6,409 bases of DNA from Rhodospirillaceae bacterium UBA4468 (GTDB lineage Bacteria; Pseudomonadota; Alphaproteobacteria; Rhodospirillales; Casp-alpha2). Where the stretch lies: NCBI GenBank assembly GCA_002389385.1, contig DGOK01000091.1:1-6409 (forward strand), in the 5' to 3' direction. This document shows, one piece after another, positions 1 to 5,371 of this stretch. A program made the position numbers and the translations under genes. The notes beneath the pieces are model-generated. The model saw only the letters and a program-made list of their open reading frames with translations. It was not told where the DNA came from and did no database searches. The first letter of the stretch is position 1, and each line of letters opens with the position of its first letter.

Positions 1-436
1 AAGTTATCGAGTTCATCTCACCGCCGAGCAAAGTTAAAATTTCACTTAACGGTGACATGCCGCGCATATATGGAGAAAGAGCATTATTCGAGCAAGCGAT
101 CTCGAATTTAATTAGTAACGGCATTAAGCATAGCGATGCAGAGCATAGCCAAATTAAAATTTCTGCGCGTCCACTGGGGGCGTTCTATGATTTCTCCGTC
201 AAAACGATGGTTCGGGTATTCCGGTAAGGTGTCACGCTCAATTTTTTGAACTTTTCCAGACATTGAAGCGTCGTGATGAAGTTAAGGGCAGCGGTATGGG
301 GCTGGCCATTATTAAGAAAATTATTGAAAGGCGCGGGGGTAGTATCAGCGTGGAATCAGACCCTGATGTTCAACGCGAAACCACTTTTAAGTTCTTGTTA
401 TGTTCTTCTTGCATTGTTAGCTTTGTAAATGGTTGA
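1..436 (+). pseudogene. Sensor histidine kinase, C-terminal ATPase part, frameshifted and cut by the window edge
   Basis: This is the HATPase_c domain of a two-component sensor kinase, which binds ATP for histidine autophosphorylation; the sensor and DHp parts would lie left of the window. Frame 3 from position 3 reads through the N-box (FEQAISNLISNGIKHS, about 87-134) to FSVK, then runs into nonsense and a TAA at 225. Frame 2 from 206 continues with DGSGIP (G1 box), the F-box region FFELFQTLKRRDE, GSGMGLAIIKKIIE (G2 box) and SISVES, ending at TGA 434-436. One missing base at about 201-206 (AAAACGAT, expected Lys-Asp-Asp or Lys-Asn-Asp) explains the break. The FQTL..RDEV.GSGMGLA pattern resembles kinases of the bacteriophytochrome-like group. 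The usual RGTTF near the end reads RETTF, another departure. The next gene starts within a few bases. A sequencing error remains possible instead of true decay. Confidence 0.8.
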
Positions 437-437
437 T

Positions 438-1522
438 GTGATTCCAGATTATGCAAAAAAAGGTCGAGGTGCCGTCTAAAATCAGAGTGGCCGCTTTGAA
501 GCCTTAAGTGCTGTGCGTATCGATGATGGCTGGTCGAATGTGGAAGGCTTCGTCGATGAAAAACTCAGAACGACAGTTACAGACGAGCATCCAAAAACGA
601 TCATTGCCAAGAATACGTCCCCGGACATTCCGTTTGATCGGTCAATAAACCCGTACCGTGGGTGTGAGCATGGATGCGTTTATTGCTTTGCTCGTCCAAC
701 CCATGCCTATCATGGATTGTCACTGGGACTCGATTTTGAAGCCAAATTGTTTGCCAAGCCGGGTGCCGCTCAGCTTCTGGAACGTGAACTGATGAGACTG
801 GGGTACACGCCTAAAAAAATTCAGTTGGGCGCAAATACGGATCCTTACCAGCCGATCGAACGGTCTCGGAAGATCACCCGCAGTGTGTTCGAGGTTTTTG
901 CCCGCTTTGATCATCCGCTGAGTATTACCACAAAGTCTGATCTTGTGTGCCGCGATATTGATATCTTACGACCCATGGATGCGAAGGGGCTTATCGGTGT
1001 AGCGCTTTCTGTGACCACACTCGATGACACCTTGGCTCGGACGATGGAGCCGCGCTGCCCGACGCCGCAAAAACGTCTGGCGGCCATTAAAGCACTGAAT
1101 GATGCAGGCATTCCCGTCGCTGTAATGGTGGCCCCGGTAATTCCTGGGCTCAACGACCATGAAATTGAAGATATTTTGGGTGCTGCGAAAAAAGCTGAGG
1201 CAACGGCGGTTGAATATATTTTGCTGCGCCTGCCCCTAGAGATTTATGAGCTTTTGAAGAATGGCTTGCGGCGCATATCCCGGACCGTGCACGCCGTGTG
1301 ATGAAGCTGGTTCGAGAAACCCATGGTGGCAAAGTTTATGATAGTGATTTTTCACAACGTATGCGGGGCAGCGGTATCTATGCAGAGATGACTCAAGCGC
1401 GTTTCAATGTGGCGTGCAAGCGTGTTGGTATTGTACTTAATGCTGCTAGTGGGTTTCGTCAGCGACAGGATCTGTTCAAGCGTCCCATCGGTACCTTTGA
1501 GCAATCTTTATTATTTGATTGA
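438..1522 (+). pseudogene. PA0069-family radical SAM protein, interrupted by a stop codon and a frameshift
   Basis: This is a radical SAM protein of the PA0069/Rv2578c type, whose reaction is not established. The 4Fe-4S motif CEHGCVYC is at 663-686 (CxxxCxxC), preceded by DIPFDRSINPYRG and followed by FARPTHAY, NTDPYQPIE and VMVAPVIPGLNDHE, all typical of the family. The longest open frame starts at GTG 513, but family homology extends upstream in the same frame: KGRGAV (459-476), then TAA at 477 where a Ser codon is expected, then NQSGRFEALS. An ATG at 451 is one base out of frame across a run of seven A's; GTG 438 is in frame. Near the 3' end the frame is lost at 1257-1262. Supplying one base gives LLKEWLAAHIPDRARRVMKLVRETHGGK and continues to TGA 1520-1522. 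Repaired length is about 361 residues, normal for the family. Three separate defects favour a pseudogene, with sequence error as the alternative. Confidence 0.85.
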
Positions 1523-1595
1523 ATGCCTGTTAGGGTTTTGCCCCTGTTCGCCAATGATGATCGCGCTAGATGAGAATTCGGCATAGTATCTGTGC

Positions 1596-1775
1596 ATGTT
1601 TCGATTCGTACTCGTTGTGGGTTTGGTGCTTGGCGTGGCTATGGATGCCGGCGCGCAAGCGACGTTCCTGGACAATGTGCCCATTGTCTACGTTGCGACG
1701 CCAAGGCCCGTTCAGCCTGCACGTGTTGGCCCTACGCCGCCGGTTATTACGTCAAGAGATATCAAGAAACCCTGA
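1596..1775 (+). CDS. Small exported protein of unknown function (59 aa)
   Basis: ATG 1596 opens 59 codons ending at TGA 1773-1775. I do not recognise a family. The N-terminus reads as a classical Sec signal peptide: MFR, a hydrophobic core FVLVVGLVLGVAM, then DAGAQA followed by T, with AQA fitting a signal peptidase I site after residue 22. The predicted mature part is about 37 residues, rich in Pro, Val and Thr (TPRPVQPARVGPTPP), with no cysteine and no further membrane segment. It ends 12 bp before the stop of the converging transporter gene. No good Shine-Dalgarno sequence is visible close to the ATG, which lowers confidence. Two slightly longer frames overlap the same DNA but are rich in Cys, Trp and Arg and look like shadows. 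It could be a periplasmic peptide, a remnant of a longer protein, or chance. Confidence 0.5.
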   Translation: MFRFVLVVGLVLGVAMDAGAQATFLDNVPIVYVATPRPVQPARVGPTPPVITSRDIKKP

Positions 1776-1787
1776 CGCGGGTTACGT

Positions 1788-2957
1788 CTACGATTGTGAT
1801 CGAGGCAATCTCATTGCATTGACGAGGGCCAGGACCGTGACGACAGCGGCGAGCTCGAGCGGGATGCGATAGTCGCTTGTTAGGTCAAAGAAATATCCAC
1901 CGATTGATGGGCCAAGCAAACCTGCTGCCCCCCATGCGGTGAGGAGCAGGGCGAAGTTTTTGCCATACGAGGCTCGCCCAAGGTAAATCGAGATTGTGGT
2001 TGGGTAGACGCTTGCCGTCATGCCGTATGCTACGCCTGCCAGAGACATTGCCAGCATTGCGCCTTCTCCAGTTGGATTTGCAAGGACAACAATAAAGCCG
2101 AGCGCACCTGTCAGGTGGGCAATGCCGGCGACTGAGCGCACAGATATTTGATCACATAGCCAGCCTGCAACAAGACGGCCCGTGGCGTTGCCAATACTCA
2201 TCAGCGTTACACCCATCACAGCAGCGCTGGCGCCACCGCCGAAATGCGTAATGATCGCCGCCGTATGGCCAATGGCCATCACGCCTGCGAGTGCGCCCAA
2301 AAAGAACCCGATCCACGAGATATATAAGATACTGCGATCATGCGGTTGTCCGGCGCTTGCCTCAGGTATGAGGAAACGTACTTTACTCATCCACAAGAGC
2401 ACCATCGCCAAGACCCCGATCCCGGCGATCGTCATCGCAAGCAGCCAAAATGTGGCGCGGACCCCCATTTCGTCGACGCCAATAGATAACAAGTATGCAG
2501 AAATCACAGACCCGGCCGCGAACGCTGAAATGATGATCCCGTTTGCAAGTCCTTGCCTGTCGGGTATCGCTGCCTGACCTGCCTGCAGTACGGTGTTGTA
2601 GGCAAATCCACAGCCAAACCCAAACAGCAGGCCATAGCCAACAATCACGGTCAGATAGGTGCTGCCCATTGCCGCAATACTAAGGCCGCTGACGCCGAAC
2701 GCCATCGCGATAAATACGAGGGCGGCGGGGCTCATGTGTCGGAACAAATAAGGAGATACAAAGTTTCCCAATGTGAAGGTCACGATCGCCAACGAGAAAA
2801 CAATGCTCACATCTGTGCGCATAATCCCAAGGTAGGTCTCGAGCCCAATGATAAAGACACTCCAAGCGTAAAGTGACCCAAATCCAGCGTTTACAATGGC
2901 GCCAGCGAAAAGGGCCGCATATTTCTGCAAGGAGGTTTGGTGCGTTAGATCTGACAT
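1788..2957 (-). CDS. MFS transporter, OFA (oxalate:formate antiporter-like) family
   Basis: This is a 389-residue inner-membrane transporter of the major facilitator superfamily, with about 12 hydrophobic segments in two halves separated by a polar loop near residues 190-208. Features matching the OFA group are GFGSLYAWSVF (25-35, TM1), GYGLLFGFGCGFAYN (107-121, TM4), the following PDRQGLANG loop (132-140), GRLVAGWLCD (260-269, the second-half loop motif) and YGKNFALLLTAWGAAGLLGP (331-350, TM11). OFA members exchange or take up small carboxylates such as oxalate, formate or pyruvate-like acids; the substrate cannot be read from the sequence. The start ATG 2957 gives MSDLTHQTSLQKYAALF, a normal short cytoplasmic lead before TM1. 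The ribosome binding site is weak. The gene diverges from the antiporter across about 80 bp and converges on the small exported protein gene. It appears intact, with no enzyme gene beside it to suggest a pathway. Confidence 0.9.
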   Translation of the reverse strand: MSDLTHQTSLQKYAALFAGAIVNAGFGSLYAWSVFIIGLETYLGIMRTDVSIVFSLAIVTFTLGNFVSPYLFRHMSPAALVFIAMAFGVSGLSIAAMGSTYLTVIVGYGLLFGFGCGFAYNTVLQAGQAAIPDRQGLANGIIISAFAAGSVISAYLLSIGVDEMGVRATFWLLAMTIAGIGVLAMVLLWMSKVRFLIPEASAGQPHDRSILYISWIGFFLGALAGVMAIGHTAAIITHFGGGASAAVMGVTLMSIGNATGRLVAGWLCDQISVRSVAGIAHLTGALGFIVVLANPTGEGAMLAMSLAGVAYGMTASVYPTTISIYLGRASYGKNFALLLTAWGAAGLLGPSIGGYFFDLTSDYRIPLELAAVVTVLALVNAMRLPRSQS

Positions 2958-2999
2958 GCATCTTATGTAACGAGCGCGCCTATGGATGTCTCGCTATTT

Positions 3000-3027
3000 C
3001 TGACATGTACGCAACATAAGTTATGTT
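3000..3027 (+). promoter_or_regulatory. Candidate promoter of the antiporter-rnhB unit
   Basis: CTGACA at 3000-3005 matches the -35 consensus at five of six positions, and TATGTT at 3022-3027 matches the -10 at four of six, with a 16-bp spacer. Transcription would then start around 3034, almost at the ATG at 3038, so the mRNA would be nearly leaderless; this agrees with the absence of a clear ribosome binding site. The -10 lies inside the palindrome listed separately. It was found by eye and rests on consensus matching only. Confidence 0.35.
3013..3027. promoter_or_regulatory. Perfect palindrome, candidate operator
   Basis: AACATAA-G-TTATGTT is a perfect inverted repeat with 7-bp arms around one central base. 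It sits between the divergent transporter and antiporter genes, 10 bp before the antiporter ATG, and covers the candidate -10 hexamer. A related half-site, CTTATGTAA, lies at 2962-2970, just before the transporter start. The arrangement suits a dimeric repressor acting on the antiporter and perhaps on both genes, but no regulator gene is in view. Confidence 0.4.
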
Positions 3028-3037
3028 ATATTGAGTG

Positions 3038-4663
3038 ATGGAAGCTGCACATCACGTCGACCTCACTGGCATCGCAATCGTTGCACTTGGCGCACTTATC
3101 TTTGGATTTGTGATGGAGAAGCTGCGCCAACCCGCCATCGTTGGTTACATTGTGGCCGGTGTTACCTTGGGGCCAGCCGGCCTGTCATTGGTTAATGCCC
3201 GCGATGGTGTTGAAGTGCTGGCCGAGATGGGCGTTCTTATGCTGCTGTTTATCATTGGCATGGAGCTGTCTCTCCGTGCATTTATGCAGATATGGAAGGT
3301 TGCGGTCTCGACGACCCTATTCCAGATCACCGCGTCCACAGCGGTGACGTTGGGGTTATCACGCTTAAGCGGCATGTCCTGGGAACTTGCCGTGCTGATG
3401 GGTTTCGTGGTCGCCATGTCATCGACGGCTGTGGCGATTAAAATTCTGGCAGATATTGGCGAGTTGCGGACCCGTGTTGGCCAAATCACCGTCGGCGTCC
3501 TTATTGCGCAAGACATTGCTGTCGTGCCGATGATGTTGACCATCGGCGCGCTGGGTGGCGAAGATTTCCAGTTCTCTCAAATCCCCGTAATGATCGGCTC
3601 GGTCATGTTTTTGATCGGCCTTATTTTCTATGTCAGCCGAGGCAAGAAAATCCACCTGCCGTATTTCGAGACGATTGCTGAGAACAAAGAGCTCGCACCT
3701 TTGGCTGGCCTCGCATTCTGCTTCGGTTGGGCAGCGATTGCGGGTCTGATCGGGCTTTCAGCAGCGTATGGCGCGTTTATCGCGGGTCTGATCATTGGCA
3801 ATTCTCAAGCCCGCCACGCCATGCTGGATGCGGTGTTGCCGATCCAAAGCGTCTTGATGATGGTGTTCTTTTTATCCATCGGATTGCTGATAGACCTGCA
3901 GTTCATGGTCGATAATGCGGGTATGGTTGCAGTGCTGTTCCTTATGGTGACGGTCTTCAAGACGATCATTAACGTTGGCTTTCTGCGTGTTGTCGGCCAG
4001 CCGTGGTCAACGGCGTTTCTGGCCGGCATCAGCATGGCGCAAATTGGAGAGTTCTCATTCTTGCTGAGCGTTGTGGGGATGCAGTCTGGCGTCCTGGACG
4101 AGGAGGGACGGCGGCTTATCGTCTCAGTCACTGTCCTGAGTTTGGCGCTGAGCCCGCTTTGGGTGTTCACGGCCCGCCGGCTTCAATTGCTGGCAAGTTA
4201 CGGAATCACAGAAGCGTCGGATTTACTTAAATTAGTGTACGGACCGGAAACAGCAGCTGTGGCGACAGCGGCAAATCAGGCGACAACAAAAACGCAAAAG
4301 GTCATGCGTGTTGCGGCCCTTAAAGTCCGCAAGGTGCGCCAACGCGTGCGACGGAAGAAAGATACGCCAGCAGAAAATCCAGAGACGGAAAATGACGCTG
4401 ATGTCGCGGCGGTAAAAGACGCGATTGCAACGCGCAGCGGCGAAGAGGTATCGGCGACGAAGCCAACGAACACACCGCAGATATCCGCCAAGGAAAAGCA
4501 AGCGCCCGCCACAAAGCTCACGCAACTCACAAAGCCTAAGGCGAAAGTAAAATCTAAATCCGCCGCGGTGAAAAAGGCGAAACCAAAAGCAACTAAGCCA
4601 AAAACATTGAAACCTAAAGCGGCAAAACCTAAAGCCACCAAACCAAAACCGGACGATGCCTGA
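3038..4663 (+). CDS. CPA2-family (Kef/RosB-like) cation:proton antiporter with lysine-rich C-terminal tail
   Basis: This is an inner-membrane monovalent cation/proton exchanger (541 residues). Residues 1 to about 385 form the Na+/H+ exchanger domain with about 12-13 hydrophobic segments. Family motifs are GYIVAGVTLGP (36-46), VAMSSTAVAIKIL (125-137), LIAQDIAVVPMM (155-166, with the transport-path Asp159), AAYGAFIAGLIIGNS (242-256), FFLSIGLLIDL (277-287) and AQIGEFSFLL (334-343). The Kef/YbaL-type RCK nucleotide-binding domain expected next is absent. In its place is a hydrophilic tail of about 150 residues: a basic cluster KVRKVRQRVRRKK (about 429-441), an acidic stretch, then a Lys/Pro/Ala-rich end resembling histone H1 tails. 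ATG 3038 is preferred over the adjoining GTG 3035; both lack a strong ribosome binding site. The stop overlaps the rnhB start by 8 bp. Whether it moves K+ or Na+ cannot be told from the sequence. Confidence 0.88.
   Translation: MEAAHHVDLTGIAIVALGALIFGFVMEKLRQPAIVGYIVAGVTLGPAGLSLVNARDGVEVLAEMGVLMLLFIIGMELSLRAFMQIWKVAVSTTLFQITASTAVTLGLSRLSGMSWELAVLMGFVVAMSSTAVAIKILADIGELRTRVGQITVGVLIAQDIAVVPMMLTIGALGGEDFQFSQIPVMIGSVMFLIGLIFYVSRGKKIHLPYFETIAENKELAPLAGLAFCFGWAAIAGLIGLSAAYGAFIAGLIIGNSQARHAMLDAVLPIQSVLMMVFFLSIGLLIDLQFMVDNAGMVAVLFLMVTVFKTIINVGFLRVVGQPWSTAFLAGISMAQIGEFSFLLSVVGMQSGVLDEEGRRLIVSVTVLSLALSPLWVFTARRLQLLASYGITEASDLLKLVYGPETAAVATAANQATTKTQKVMRVAALKVRKVRQRVRRKKDTPAENPETENDADVAAVKDAIATRSGEEVSATKPTNTPQISAKEKQAPATKLTQLTKPKAKVKSKSAAVKKAKPKATKPKTLKPKAAKPKATKPKPDDA
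4580..4654 (+). repeat. Five tandem 15-bp repeats coding for KPKxx
   Basis: Units begin at 4580, 4595, 4610, 4625 and 4640, each of the form AA(A/G)CC(A/T)AAA followed by two variable codons. They encode KPKAT, KPKTL, KPKAA, KPKAT and KPKPD at the end of the antiporter tail. The 11-mer AAACCTAAAGC is identical in units 3 and 4. Because the unit is 15 bp, copy-number changes would keep the frame. The last unit ends just before the rnhB start codon at 4656. Confidence 0.85.
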
Positions 4664-5282
4664 CTTTAGTTTCGAGCACGCCGCCCATGATCAAGGATGG
4701 GTACGTATTGCAGGTGTGGATGAGGCTGGACGTGGTCCCCTTGCGGGCCCCGTAGTGGCCGCTGCCGTTATTCTGAATCCAGACGCGATGACAGACCCGG
4801 AATGGGCACGGTTGGACGACTCCAAACGCATGACGGACAAAGCGCGGGATATGTTATTTGATAAAATAATGACATCGGCAGATATCGGCGTTGGCATCGT
4901 TGATCTTGAGGCTATCGAGAAATTGAACATTCTGGGGGCAACAATGAAGGCCATGGTAGATGCCGTCGGCGCGCTCAACATATGCCCGGATCATGTGCTG
5001 ATTGATGGCAATCGGATGCCATCGCTGCCCTGCTCGGCAGAGACAATTGTGAAGGGTGACGGCAAAAGTCTGTCGATTGCTGCAGCCTCAGTTATTGCAA
5101 AAGTGACCCGAGATCGGATCATGGTGGACTTGAATATACGGTATCCCGGATATGGCTGGGACCGGAATGCCGGATACGGGACCGCAGAGCATTTAGACGC
5201 GCTAAAGCGCCTTGGTGTCACGCCGCATCACAGAAAAAGTTTTGCGCCTGTGCGCAAGATATTGTCCCCTGAAGACTCATGA
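4656..5282 (+). CDS. rnhB: Ribonuclease HII
   Basis: This cytoplasmic endonuclease cuts the RNA strand of RNA-DNA hybrids and starts ribonucleotide excision by nicking 5' of single ribonucleotides in DNA. The 208-residue protein has the normal family length. The four metal-binding acids are present: Asp22 and Glu23 in GVDEAGRGPLAGPVVAAAVIL, Asp117 in VLIDGNR, and Asp135 in KGDGKSLSIAAASVIAKVTRD. LDDSKRM (53-59), LNILGATMKAM (90-100) and YGWDRNAGYGTAEHL with HHRKSF near the C-terminus also match the family. The start ATG 4656 lies inside the last codons of the antiporter (8-bp overlap, ATGCCTGA). There is no strong ribosome binding site, so translation is probably coupled to the antiporter. 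The stop lies 89 bp before the preferred ccrM start. From recollection, rnhB next to ccrM is common in alphaproteobacteria. No defect is seen. Confidence 0.96.
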   Translation: MPDFSFEHAAHDQGWVRIAGVDEAGRGPLAGPVVAAAVILNPDAMTDPEWARLDDSKRMTDKARDMLFDKIMTSADIGVGIVDLEAIEKLNILGATMKAMVDAVGALNICPDHVLIDGNRMPSLPCSAETIVKGDGKSLSIAAASVIAKVTRDRIMVDLNIRYPGYGWDRNAGYGTAEHLDALKRLGVTPHHRKSFAPVRKILSPEDS

Positions 5283-5359
5283 CTCCCATATATTGGTCTA
5301 GAGACACCGACTAAGTCATTGAATCCATTTAATTCTTGACGGCGAATCCTTCGTGACTC
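5274..5359. promoter_or_regulatory. Cluster of five GANTC methylation sites before ccrM
   Basis: GANTC occurs at 5274-5278, 5281-5285, 5321-5325, 5344-5348 and 5355-5359. The first lies in the last codons of rnhB and the rest are between rnhB and ccrM. Random expectation in 86 bp is about 0.3. The gene immediately downstream encodes the enzyme expected to methylate this sequence, so the cluster is a good candidate for methylation-dependent control of ccrM. A possible -10, TTTAAT at 5328-5333, lies between sites 3 and 4, but no matching -35 or full CtrA box was seen. Confidence 0.6.
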
Positions 5360-5371
5360 AGGATGCGCGGC

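Noticed and set aside
1298..1522. Separate 74-codon gene after the radical SAM frame
   Set aside because: Its product (MKLVRETHGGKVYDS and on) is the normal C-terminus of the radical SAM family, reached by restoring one base; it is not an independent gene.
1533..1548. Possible terminator hairpin AGGG...CCCT after the radical SAM gene
   Set aside because: The stem is only four base pairs and no T-run follows, so there is no real support.
1570..1872. Overlapping plus-strand frames of 100 and 76 codons across the convergent gene ends
   Set aside because: Compositions rich in Cys, Trp and Arg, no domain, and overlap with the transporter 3' end; the 59-codon frame with a signal peptide explains the same DNA better.
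2929..2961. Perfect ribosome binding sequence AAGGAGGT on the plus strand
   Set aside because: It lies in the transporter coding region on the opposite strand. The following starts give only peptides of a few codons (for example MHLM), so it is probably chance.
4276..4641. Minus-strand frames opposite the antiporter tail
   Set aside because: They arise from the low-complexity lysine codons read backwards, giving Phe/Leu/Val-rich sequence that only mimics membrane segments.
5311..5343. CtrA binding site (TTAA-N7-TTAA) before ccrM
   Set aside because: One TTAA is present at 5329-5332, but neither position seven bases away carries the second half.
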